A stretch of 64,000 nucleotides of DNA from an uncultured Bacteroides sp. (lineage in GTDB: Bacteria > Bacteroidota > Bacteroidia > Bacteroidales > Bacteroidaceae). The stretch's first letter is position 1. Each line of letters starts with the position of its first letter. This document shows, one piece after another, positions 45,916 to 55,300 of this stretch. Under the pieces are notes generated by a model. The model ran no database searches, was not told where the DNA came from, and worked only from the letters and a program-made list of their open reading frames with translations. A program made the position numbers and the translations under genes. The stretch lies in contig NZ_URFY01000011.1 in assembly GCF_900547205.1 (NCBI RefSeq), positions 44,439-108,438 on the forward strand. Direction: 5' to 3'.

Positions 45916-46767
45916 ATGAAGAAAATTACATTATTCACTCTCCTTACTTTACTATTGTGTACTTCGTGTGTGACGAAGAAGAAGTTCATGATTGCAGAAA
46001 CCGGACGCTTGGCAGCTCTCTCGAGCAGAGATAGCGTGCAAGGATTGCTGACGGACTGTCGCAACACCGGCGAACGGATGTCGGCACAAATCAAGAAGCT
46101 GCTACAAGACACCACTCAGATGGGGAACAGCATCCGTAACTATCAGACTATGCTGAACGCCAACATGACCGAACAGGAAAAACTGAATGCCCTGCTGAGC
46201 CAGAAGGTAAACCAACTCAACGAAAGAGAACATACAATCAACGAGTTGCAGCAGATGATTAACACTCAGAACGAGAAAGTGAAACAACTGCTGAACAGCG
46301 TGAAGGATGCACTGCTGGGCTTTAGCACGGATGAGCTGACCGTTCGCGAGAAAGACGGGAAGGTTTATGTGGCAATGTCGGATAAGTTGTTGTTCCAGTC
46401 AGGAAGTGCCCGCTTGGATAAGCGTGGAGAAGAAGCGCTCGGCAAGTTGGCGGAAGTGCTGAATAAGCAGACGGATATCGACGTATTCATCGAAGGACAT
46501 ACGGATAACAAGCCGATTAATACGGTGCAGTTTAAAGATAACTGGGATTTGAGCGTGATTCGTGCTACGTCCGTGGTTCGTATTCTGATTAAGAACTATC
46601 ACGTGAATCCTTTGCAGATACAGCCTAGCGGAAGGGGTGAGTATATGCCTGTTGACGACAATGAAACAGCAGAAGGCAGAAGCAAAAACCGCCGTACGGA
46701 GATTATCATGGCTCCGAAGCTGGATAAGTTATTCCAGATGCTGCAAAGTTCAGAAGAAGGTAATTAA
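45916..46767 (+). CDS. OmpA-family lipoprotein (coiled coil plus peptidoglycan-binding domain)
   Basis: 283 residues. Lipobox LLLCTSCVTKKK, a long helical/coiled-coil segment (about 30-135, heptad-rich EKLNALLSQKVNQLNEREH) and a C-terminal OmpA-like domain (about 150-265): LLFQSGSARLDKRGEEAL, VFIEGHTDNKPIN, NWDLSVIRATSVVRILI and GRSKNRRTEIIM. Such proteins tether the outer membrane to peptidoglycan. It has its own promoter and terminator, so it is likely a housekeeping gene between the two halves of locus C. Confidence 0.92.
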   Translation: MKKITLFTLLTLLLCTSCVTKKKFMIAETGRLAALSSRDSVQGLLTDCRNTGERMSAQIKKLLQDTTQMGNSIRNYQTMLNANMTEQEKLNALLSQKVNQLNEREHTINELQQMINTQNEKVKQLLNSVKDALLGFSTDELTVREKDGKVYVAMSDKLLFQSGSARLDKRGEEALGKLAEVLNKQTDIDVFIEGHTDNKPINTVQFKDNWDLSVIRATSVVRILIKNYHVNPLQIQPSGRGEYMPVDDNETAEGRSKNRRTEIIMAPKLDKLFQMLQSSEEGN

Positions 46768-46787
46768 GCGGATTCCATCTATAAAAT

Positions 46788-46831
46788 AAGAAGAGGGGCT
46801 GTTCCTGTTTTACGGAGCAGCCCCTTCATTA
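46788..46831. terminator. Bidirectional terminator between OmpA lipoprotein and GH29 genes
   Basis: GGGGCTG (46795-46801) pairs with CAGCCCC, extended outward and inward with wobble pairs, in a 71-base gap between convergent genes. T-rich sequence is limited on both sides. Confidence 0.55.
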
Positions 46832-46838
46832 CTTTATA

Positions 46839-48257
46839 CTACGTCAACGCATCACGATACTTATCGGCAGCCCCGGCAGCTTCCTCTATCTGCAACTTAA
46901 TCACAAACGGTTCACCCGGATCTTTGGAAGGCATAGCCACGTTATACTCATTGCGAGCGGTTTCAATCACCTGCAACTGTTCTCCATCTAGCAAAGCCGC
47001 TTTCGCCACTTTTGTGCCCTTCGGCGTCTGCACAATCAGGAAATTGGAGTAAGGTCGATTGAATACAACCATGTAGACGTCTTGCCCTTTGCGGGTGTAG
47101 TATCCCCAATCCTGCTTGGCCCATCCGGCATAATCGCAACCATAGATGCATTCGCCATACTTCTTCGTCCAATGGCTCAGTGCCTTGGCAAGCTCCTTCT
47201 CTTCCAGACGGAAATCACCATCCGCCTGCGGACCAAAATTCACAACCATATTGCCACCCATCGAAACAGCGTGCACAATGCGGTCGATAACCTCGACGGG
47301 AGTCTTTACGTAACTCAACGACCAGTCTCTATGATATCCCCATTGGTTTTCGGGGATAGTCATGCAGGCTTCCCAGTCCCATTTAGTTACTTGCAGGTCC
47401 TTCACCGGGTCGGGCAAACGACGTTCGTAGGCCGATTCGTAGTCTCCCATCAGATGTCCGTTGCTGTCGAAATGGCGTTTGCCATAATCATCGGCACGAA
47501 GGCGGCTGTTGATAGCCACTCCGGGAATCAATTCCTTCAACATCTGCTCGGCGTGTGCAGTCCACCAGCCGTTTTTCTTGACGCTGGCATCCCAGGTACC
47601 GTCAAACCAGAAGTCCTTCACGGTGGGGTAGCGGGTAGCAAGTTCCTTCAACTGATTGTCCGTGAATGTCAGAAAACGGCTGAAAGCAATGCTGTCTTCT
47701 TCCGACTTGATGTCATAGCGATAGTCCGGATTGCTCCAGTCCATCACCGAGAAGTAGAAGTGCACGTCGATGCCTTCATCATTGTACGCCTTCACCAGTT
47801 CGCCTAGAATATCTTTCTTATAGGGAGTATTTGCCACGGTATATTTGCTGTATTTACTCGGCCATAGGCAGAAACCTTCGTGGTGCTTCGTGGTAATCTT
47901 CACATAGCGCATTCCCGCTTCCTTGGCCATCTTGGCCCAGGCTTTGGCGTCAAACTTGGTAGGATTCCATTGTTTCATCAATTCCAGCCACTCATCTGCG
48001 GGCACTTTCGCCCAGGCTTTCAGCCATTCGGCAGCACCGTTGTACACCTTCCCATTCCACTCTCCACCAGGAATGGCATACAGCCCCCAATGGATAAACG
48101 CTCCGAGACGATTGTCGCGGAACTTCTTCATAGCTTCGTCTTGCCGCTTTCCCTGATAGGTGGCACCGTATTTAAGGGGTAATTCCTGCTTAGCTTCCTG
48201 CGCATAAGCGGTAGCGATAACAAAGAGCGCTACGAGAGTTAAAAGTTTACTTTTCAT
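46839..48257 (-). CDS. GH29 alpha-L-fucosidase
   Basis: A 472-residue exported enzyme with a signal peptide (MKSKLLTLVALFVIATAYAQ). The TIM barrel has the GH29 signatures GAFIHWGLYAIPGGEW, YVKITTKHHEGFCLWPSK and KDFWFDGTW, whose Asp (about residue 216) is the expected nucleophile. A C-terminal beta-sandwich follows. GH29 removes alpha-linked fucose from host glycans by a retaining mechanism; linkage preference is not readable. It lies downstream of GH88 but has its own promoter within a perfect inverted repeat. Confidence 0.93.
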   Translation of the reverse strand: MKSKLLTLVALFVIATAYAQEAKQELPLKYGATYQGKRQDEAMKKFRDNRLGAFIHWGLYAIPGGEWNGKVYNGAAEWLKAWAKVPADEWLELMKQWNPTKFDAKAWAKMAKEAGMRYVKITTKHHEGFCLWPSKYSKYTVANTPYKKDILGELVKAYNDEGIDVHFYFSVMDWSNPDYRYDIKSEEDSIAFSRFLTFTDNQLKELATRYPTVKDFWFDGTWDASVKKNGWWTAHAEQMLKELIPGVAINSRLRADDYGKRHFDSNGHLMGDYESAYERRLPDPVKDLQVTKWDWEACMTIPENQWGYHRDWSLSYVKTPVEVIDRIVHAVSMGGNMVVNFGPQADGDFRLEEKELAKALSHWTKKYGECIYGCDYAGWAKQDWGYYTRKGQDVYMVVFNRPYSNFLIVQTPKGTKVAKAALLDGEQLQVIETARNEYNVAMPSKDPGEPFVIKLQIEEAAGAADKYRDALT

Positions 48258-48273
48258 ATATATCAGAATTAAA

Positions 48274-48316
48274 ATACTTACTTTGCAAAAGTAGTTATAT
48301 TCTGCAAAGTAAGTAT
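48274..48316 (-). promoter_or_regulatory. GH29 promoter inside a perfect 14-bp inverted repeat
   Basis: ATACTTACTTTGCA (48274-48287) and TGCAAAGTAAGTAT (48303-48316) are perfect reverse complements, 15 bases apart. On the minus strand TACTTTTG (plus 48286-48293) fits the -7 box and touches one arm. The repeat could be an operator, or a weak terminator for the GH88 transcript. Confidence 0.5.
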
Positions 48317-48340
48317 CGTTTTCTATGAATAACTTCTTTG

Positions 48341-49564
48341 TTATGAAGCTTTCTTATCAAGATCCGTTTTACGTTTCAAGGCTTCCAGATAGTAGTAATC
48401 AGCATAATTCAAAGGTACGTCGATTTCGCTGTTATGAGGAATGCTGCCTACGCTATGCATCAATATAAACCGTCCGTTCTCTCCCAATTTGGCTGTATAT
48501 TCTTCCGTGCCGAGCGACTGCATAATCTTGTCGGCATACTCTCGATAAGAAGCGGCGTCCGGCAGGTCGTATGTGCTCATCTCATACAAGGCAGAAGCAA
48601 TGACGGAAGCCGAAGAAGCGTCTCTCGGCTCATTGGGGATGTTGGGCGCATCCATATCCCAGTAAGGAATGAGGTCTGCCGGCATATTCTCCAGATTCTT
48701 CATAAACTCGAAAGTCTTGATAGCTTGGTCGATATACTTACGGTCGCGCGTCTCGCGGTAGCAAACGGTGTATCCGTAGATTGCCCATGCCTGTCCTCTG
48801 GACCATACTGATTCATCGGCATATCCCTGTGCTGTCTGGCGATGGCGAACGGTGCCATCTTCAATGCTGTAATCCACCACGTGATAGCAACTTCCGTCGG
48901 GGCGGAATTGTTCCTTCAGCGTGCGGTCGGCGTGCTTCACCGCTACATTATAATAAGCTGAATCGCCCGATAGCTTCGTGGCTTCAAACAGTAATTCAAG
49001 GTTCATCATATTGTCGATAATTACAGGGCACTCCCAGCCACGTTTCGACTGCCAGCTATTGCCTTTCACATCCCAGCTCTGAATAGCTTGGGGTTTCTCG
49101 CGGAAACGGGTGCAAAGGGATTTCGCTGCTTGTATCATTACGTCTTTATATTCGGGCTTGTCCGCCAGGCGCAAGCCGTTGCCGAAGCTGCAATTAATGA
49201 TGAAACCGATGTCGTGATGCCACGTCAGGTTCTGCGCTTCTCTGATGGCTTCCGTATATTTCTGGGCGAGTGGGAGCAGGGTGGTGTCACCCGTCAGCTC
49301 GTATAGGTACCACACGCTGCCGGGGAAGAAACCGCTACGCCAGTCGGCATATCCGCAGTAATACACTCCGCCTTTACCATTCAGGGTTACGGGATTCAGA
49401 ACTTTCCCACTGGCCTCGATGGTATCAATTTCCAATCCGATTTGGGCACGTGCGTTTTCAATGGCTGTGTTCACCCATGTTTGTTTCTCAACTGCTCTTT
49501 GGGTGCAGGATGTTGCCACCAAAAGAGCAGTGCATCCTACAAGAATAGAGTTCTTCAATTTCAT
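48341..49564 (-). CDS. GH88 unsaturated glucuronyl hydrolase
   Basis: A 407-residue lipoprotein (VATSCTQ). An (alpha/alpha)6 barrel with GH88 signatures: YYCGYADWRSGFFPGSVWYL (first catalytic Asp), ECPVIIDNMMNLELL (second Asp), DESVWSRGQAWAIYGYTVCYR and RDASSASVIASALYEM. GH88 hydrolyses the 4,5-unsaturated uronic acid left by lyases on glycosaminoglycan or gellan-type oligosaccharides, so the PL8 product is a candidate substrate. A decayed gene ends 4 bases upstream, showing this was the second gene of an operon. Confidence 0.92.
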   Translation of the reverse strand: MKLKNSILVGCTALLVATSCTQRAVEKQTWVNTAIENARAQIGLEIDTIEASGKVLNPVTLNGKGGVYYCGYADWRSGFFPGSVWYLYELTGDTTLLPLAQKYTEAIREAQNLTWHHDIGFIINCSFGNGLRLADKPEYKDVMIQAAKSLCTRFREKPQAIQSWDVKGNSWQSKRGWECPVIIDNMMNLELLFEATKLSGDSAYYNVAVKHADRTLKEQFRPDGSCYHVVDYSIEDGTVRHRQTAQGYADESVWSRGQAWAIYGYTVCYRETRDRKYIDQAIKTFEFMKNLENMPADLIPYWDMDAPNIPNEPRDASSASVIASALYEMSTYDLPDAASYREYADKIMQSLGTEEYTAKLGENGRFILMHSVGSIPHNSEIDVPLNYADYYYLEALKRKTDLDKKAS

Positions 49565-49568
49565 TGTT

Positions 49569-49812
49569 TTATAGACTTTTTATTGTGAATGAATAATTTC
49601 CTTTCTTTACTTGTTGTTTGGCTTTGAATGAAAGACGGTAAATCTTGTCACCCCATACTTTCGACAATCTGGGGTTGGTCAACTCAATGGGTTCCACTTG
49701 CAACTCAAAGCGGGAGGGCTCATACATCAATGCCGCTTCCATGCCATTGTTAATGCGGAAATATACATAAGGTATTTAATAGCAAGATCGCAACCGTGAG
49801 CAACTTTTTCAT
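49569..49812 (-). pseudogene. Remnant of an exported protein: signal peptide joined out of frame to a C-terminal tail
   Basis: Reverse-strand ATG at 49810-49812 encodes a signal peptide (MKKLLTVAILLLNTL) that stops after 20 codons. In the +1 frame, overlapping that stop, an open C-terminal segment (NNGMEAALMYEPSRFELQV, then LTNPRLSKVWGDKIYRLS) runs to a TAA at 49569, 4 bases before GH88. Start and tail of one gene joined by a frame-breaking deletion is the simplest reading. The tail's family is not recognised. The rest of the 49565-49992 gap has no other gene. Confidence 0.65.
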
Positions 49813-49992
49813 CGTATTTAAATTAAGATATTAATGTATGGCAAAATAGCACCATTTTCTTTTAACTCATCTGACTAAATCGTCCTTAATAGCTGCACCA
49901 ATAATCCAAATCAGCCCAATCCACCGGAAAAGTATTGATTAATATGGATATTATATGCATCTTTGCCTGCGACATAAAAATAACACATTATT

Positions 49993-52311
49993 ATGAGAAA
50001 CATTCAATTACGCTTTATTTTTATATGTTTTTTTCTATCAGTAGCCGGATATACCATTGCATCGTCCCAAACGGATAGAGTGAAAACAGCTATCGACTGG
50101 CCTGCATTCATGCAGAAGCAAGATTTAGTCTGGGAGACATTGCCCGAATACTGGTACGAGTCCGCCTATATGGGCAACGGTATGTTGGGACTTATGATTT
50201 ATAAAGAGCCGAAACAAAACTATATCCGTCTTGAAACCGGCAACTGCTCCGTACACGACCATCGCCAGGGAGGAGACTTATTTGCCGTTCCCCGACTGCT
50301 TACCGGACACTTCGCCCTTCACCCCGAAGGGGAGATAACCGACGGCACAATGCACCTCGACATCTGGAATGCCGAAACGAACGCCGTAATAACCACCACG
50401 AAAGGAACCATCAGGCTGCACGCCTACGTGCACGCCAATGATATGGTGATGCTCGTTCAGACCGATGCCACCGACGGAGAGAAGAACTTCCGTTGGGAAT
50501 GGGTACCCGCATCCGCCCAAAGCCCGCGCTATCTATTCGCCAAAGGAGAAGGGAAATGGATAAAACTACCCGAATATACCCTCAACCCCAAACCGGAGGT
50601 TAAGCCCGGAATGTCCATACAGAAATTGCAAGCCGGCGGCGAAACAGCCGTTGCCTGGAAAGAAACAAAATCGAAGAAGAACAACGAACGCACCTACTGG
50701 ATCACTGTCACTCACTCTTACCCCGAAGCTACTGCAGAAAAGGATGCCGACCGGAATCTGAATAAAGCATTGGCTACAGGCACCAAGAAATTACAAAAAC
50801 AACACCGCACATGGTGGAACCAGTACTACCCGAGCAGTTTTCTCACCTTGCCCGACGGCGTGAAAGAGAACTTCTACTGGATACAAATGTACAAACTCGC
50901 CAGTGCCACGCGTGGCGACCGTGCGTTAATCGACAATACCGGCCCTTGGCTCACCGTCACCCCATGGCCCAACGCTTGGTGGAACCTGAACGTGCAACTG
51001 ACATACTGGTCGCTCAACGCATCCAACCACTTGGATTTGGCTGCCTCTCTGGAGAATGCTATCTACAACAACCTTGATAACCTAAAGAAAAACGTACCCG
51101 AAGCCTACCGCAACGACGCACTGGCGATAGGACGTTCGTCCAACCTAGAGTGTATATCCGGTGAAATAGGAATCCCCGGAGTGAGCAAAGCAGCAGAAGT
51201 AGGGCTATTGCCTTGGGTGTGTCACAGCTTATGGTTGATTTATCGCCATAAGATGGACGACGAGCTACTGCGCAACAAACTCTTCCCGGTGCTTAAACAA
51301 GCGGTGAACTACTACCTGCATTTCACCCGCAAAGGAGACGACGGCAAAATTCATCTCCCCGAAACCTACTCTCCCGAATATGGCACCGCAGAAGACTGCA
51401 ACTTCGACTTGGCACTGCTTAGCTGGGGATGCCAGACCCTTCTCGACATCACCGAACGGCTGAATATAGACGACCCCCTAATTCCCCGCTGGCGCGCAAC
51501 GCTTCATGACCTCACCCCATTCCCCACCGACCCCGCCAACGGGCTTATGATAGGACGTGACGTTCCTTATGCCTTCTCACACCGGCATTATTCGCATCTG
51601 CTGGCTGCCTATCCCTTATACCTTATTAATAAGGAGAACCCCACCGAAAAGGAACTTATCGAGAAATCACTTCGCTACTGGCAAGGTAAATCGGGAGCAC
51701 ATCAGGGATATTCGTGCACCGGTGCTTCCTCCATATCTTCCGCTCTAGGCAATGGCAACGATGCACTTACCTATCTCGATAAGCTGTTCACTAAGTTCTT
51801 ATCAGTCAACACGCTGTATCGTGAATCGGGTCCGGTAATTGAGACACCATTATCTGCTGCACAGTCCATCCACGATATGCTGTTGCAAAGTTGGGGAGGG
51901 AAGCTGCGCATCTTCCCCGCCGTCCCCGATAGTTGGAAAGATATTGCTTATAAAGACTGGCTTGCCGAGGGAGCTTTCCAGATTACCGCCAGCCGGAAGA
52001 ACGGAAAGACAGAGTTCTTCACCATCAAAAGTCTGGCAGGAGAACCTTGCATCGTAGTAACGGACATACCTTCTCCCGTTTTCAAAGGGAAACGCGAGTT
52101 TGAAGCTACGTCCATCTCCGCAGATACATATAAAATAGATTTGCGCAAAGGCGAAGAAGTAATCATCTATCCCAAAGGTACCCTGCCCGACCTGACAATT
52201 CACCCAATACACAATGAGAAAACGAATTGCTTCGGAAAGAAGGTAATCACTATTCACTTCCCTTCTTCTCTTTCCTGTAGTTTTGTGGGGTGCACCCGTA
52301 TTGGTTCTTAA
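49993..52311 (+). CDS. GH95-type glycoside hydrolase (alpha-L-fucosidase/alpha-L-galactosidase family)
   Basis: 772 residues with an N-terminal signal peptide. N-terminal beta-sandwich (about 45-270, YMGNGMLGLMIYKEP) and an (alpha/alpha)6 barrel. WWNLNVQLTYW (about 328-338) matches the GH95 motif with the paired Asn, and HRHYSHLLAAYPLYL (about 531-545) matches the second hallmark. GH95 inverting enzymes release alpha-1,2-fucose, and some act on L-galactose. Its stop lies 62 bases inside the 3' end of the convergent hybrid two-component gene; the last 20 residues are encoded antisense to it. A CATCTTTG near-match to the -7 box lies upstream. Confidence 0.85.
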   Translation: MRNIQLRFIFICFFLSVAGYTIASSQTDRVKTAIDWPAFMQKQDLVWETLPEYWYESAYMGNGMLGLMIYKEPKQNYIRLETGNCSVHDHRQGGDLFAVPRLLTGHFALHPEGEITDGTMHLDIWNAETNAVITTTKGTIRLHAYVHANDMVMLVQTDATDGEKNFRWEWVPASAQSPRYLFAKGEGKWIKLPEYTLNPKPEVKPGMSIQKLQAGGETAVAWKETKSKKNNERTYWITVTHSYPEATAEKDADRNLNKALATGTKKLQKQHRTWWNQYYPSSFLTLPDGVKENFYWIQMYKLASATRGDRALIDNTGPWLTVTPWPNAWWNLNVQLTYWSLNASNHLDLAASLENAIYNNLDNLKKNVPEAYRNDALAIGRSSNLECISGEIGIPGVSKAAEVGLLPWVCHSLWLIYRHKMDDELLRNKLFPVLKQAVNYYLHFTRKGDDGKIHLPETYSPEYGTAEDCNFDLALLSWGCQTLLDITERLNIDDPLIPRWRATLHDLTPFPTDPANGLMIGRDVPYAFSHRHYSHLLAAYPLYLINKENPTEKELIEKSLRYWQGKSGAHQGYSCTGASSISSALGNGNDALTYLDKLFTKFLSVNTLYRESGPVIETPLSAAQSIHDMLLQSWGGKLRIFPAVPDSWKDIAYKDWLAEGAFQITASRKNGKTEFFTIKSLAGEPCIVVTDIPSPVFKGKREFEATSISADTYKIDLRKGEEVIIYPKGTLPDLTIHPIHNEKTNCFGKKVITIHFPSSLSCSFVGCTRIGS

Positions 52312-55300
52312 AGCATCGGCTGAAATATACAGGAGCATTGAATCCGCAACGATCGCTTACTTCCGAAATGGGGAGATCGGGATACTGCTTCAACAAAGTG
52401 GCAGCGTGTTTCAAGCGGTAGTTTAGCAAGAAGTTATTGGGAGTCATGCCGGTCAGCGCTTTGAATTTGGTATAGAGCAACGACCTGCCTACACCTACTT
52501 CCCTACATAAAGCCGGAATATCGAACTCCGTATCGTCAATATGCTGCTCAATCACCTGCGAAGCCCGTTTCAACAAGTCCTTATCCAACGGATTAATGCT
52601 GGCAAGGTCAATCTCCGACATCGGCTTCTTATCAAACTGATGCTGCACAAGCAAGCGGCTACGAATCAGGTTATTGGCACGCGCCAGCAGCAGTTGGGCA
52701 TGAAAGGGTTTTGTGATGTAATCGTCGGCACCGCGGTTGAGCCCTTCGATGTTCTGCTCGGTGGAGTTGAGGGCGGTGAGCAGTATTACGGGGATGTGGC
52801 AAAGATCTATGTTGTTCTTTATTTGCAGGCACATTTCCGTTCCCGTCATTTCGGGCATCATCACGTCACTGATAATCAAATCGGGGGCACTTTCATAAAC
52901 TTGGCTCAATCCCTCCTTCCCGTTGTGGGCACAGATAATCTTGTAGAAGGGAGCGAACAGTTCTTTCAGTATTTGGAGCAATTCATCGTTGTCCTCCACC
53001 AGAAGCACCGTATGGGTCTTGTTCTCTTCATTCCGGGCGGTGCCTTCCCTATCTTCTATGTCGGCAGATTCCGCGAGCGAATGCTCGTCACCCATGAATA
53101 CCGGCATGGAGTCGGGAATCACATCGCTTTCTACCTCCTGATTATAGAACTCCACATTCTTATCGTTCAGAAAGACATCCTTGCGGCGGGGCAACACCAC
53201 GGTAAACGTGCTACCTTCACCCACGGTACTTGTCAGGGTTATCTCTCCGTGATGTTTCTCCACAATGGTACGCGTCAGTGCCAGCCCGATGCCGGTGCCA
53301 CCAAACAGGTTCCCTTTCTTTTCCTGGTTGTTACCCTGAAAGAAGCGTGCGAATATCTTGTCCTTATCCTGTTCGGAGATGCCAATACCGGTATCCGTGA
53401 TATGAATCTTAATGTCGCTGTTCGTTATCTCTCCCGACAGGGTGATAGTTCCTTTGTTGGAAGTATATTTGAAGGCATTGGACAGCAGATTGAAGAACAC
53501 CTTCTCCATCAATTGCTGTTCAAACCAGCAGAGGACGGGATAGTCGGGCAACTTGAACTCATAAGTTATATTCCTTTGCTGCGCATAGTCGGCAAAAGAC
53601 AGGTAGATTTCCTTCAGGAACACAATGATATCCTGTTGCTTAATCTGTATCGTCCCGTAGTTTTGCTCCAGCTTCCTAAATTCGAGCAACTCGGAAATCA
53701 GCGTATTCATCTTCTGCGCGTTCTTCCTTATCTTTTCTATCTGGTTGTAGACGGAAGGGGCGAGCGAATACTTTTGAAGCAACATATCAATATGGCTGAT
53801 AATCAGCGTGAGAGGGGTGCGGAACTCATGGCTTACATTGGTAAAAAAGACCAGCTTCGCCTGATTGAGCTGCTCTATCTGCTGTTTTTCAAACCGTTCC
53901 TTCTCGAGCGACAGGGCGAGCGTGCGTTTGGCTATCTTGCTGTAAACGTAGTAGAAGACACAGGCTATGAAAGCTATCACGTAGATGGTCCACGCCCACC
54001 ATGTGCCATACCACGGGGAGGCGATGACGAGCTGCATCGTGATTGCTTTCAGGCTTTGCCCACTCTTCTCGTTGATGGAAGAGACGTGCAGCGTGTAGGT
54101 ACCGGGGTCGAGGTTGGTGTAGTACAGTTCCGTTTGCTTGGTTGCAATCCAGTTCTTGTCGAACCCTTCGAGCTTGTACTGAAACCACTTCTCGGATAGC
54201 TGCTGGCCGTAGTCGGACAAGGCAAAGTGGATAATGATGTTGTTCTCGTCGTAATCCAGTTTCAGCTTTCCGGTGTAGGGAAGCGATTGCGCGAGGATGC
54301 GCGTGTCGTCTCCCGGGGCAATGGGTTTGTTGTTGACCCAGAGTTCGGAGAAGTAGAAATTGGAAGTATCGTTGGACGTAGAAGTTCTGCTAAATTCACT
54401 CTCGGAGAATACGGTCACTCCTTTGGTGTCTCCCACGTAGATATTCCCCTCGTCGGACACCAGGATGCCACACCCATTGATGATGTGGGTGGAAGGGAAG
54501 TTGCTCATGAGGTCGATGGTGGTGAAGGTACTGTCGGAGGGGACGAAGCAGGTGATGCCTTTATCTCCGGTGATGAGTATCTTCCCGCTCGCAGTTTGGC
54601 AAAGATTGTAGCAGAAGTCACCCGACAGTTGATGGTTTAGTGAGGTGTATTGAGTTATGTGGCGTGTCTGGCGGTCGTAGTAAAAGAGTCCCATCCCCAG
54701 TGTGCCGATGTAGACGCCGCCCGCAGTGGCAAGCACACGGGTGGGGGAGGCTTTGCTATCTCCTTCGTCTAGCACGATGTAGTCGATGGATTCGGGATGT
54801 TCCACATGGGTGTGGAGCACTTTCTTCCATCCCACCATGTAGAGGTTGCCCTCCGCATCGATATCGAAATGCTCGTAGAAGGCAAAAGGAATCTTGATTT
54901 TGTGGAACTGCTGCGTCTGGGTATCCAAGCGGAAAAAGCCGTTGTGGGCGGAGATGTACACTTGGTCTTTCCACATCTTCACGTGATAAACTATTTCATC
55001 GGGCTTATCGGAAGAGGAGCTTTCGCCACTTTTCCAGTAATTGTAGAAACGGCCCGTTTGGAGGTCGTAGCGCGACAATCCGCCGAGGTAAGTGCCCACG
55101 TACAGGTGGTTGTTCTTCGCGTCATAACAGATGCTTTTTATATTGTTGTGTGGGATGGTGTTGCTTCCCCCGGCGGTAAATTGCTGGAGGGTGTTCCATT
55201 TCTTGTCTACGCAGGTGATGCCGCCACCGTCGGTGCTCAGCCACAGGTGTTCATTCTTGTCGATAACGATTTCGCCGATGTAGGAGTAGTAGGAGTCGAT

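Noticed and set aside
52541..54199. 552-codon open frame on the plus strand
   Set aside because: It lies entirely opposite HTCS 1 kinase, receiver and HTH coding sequence.
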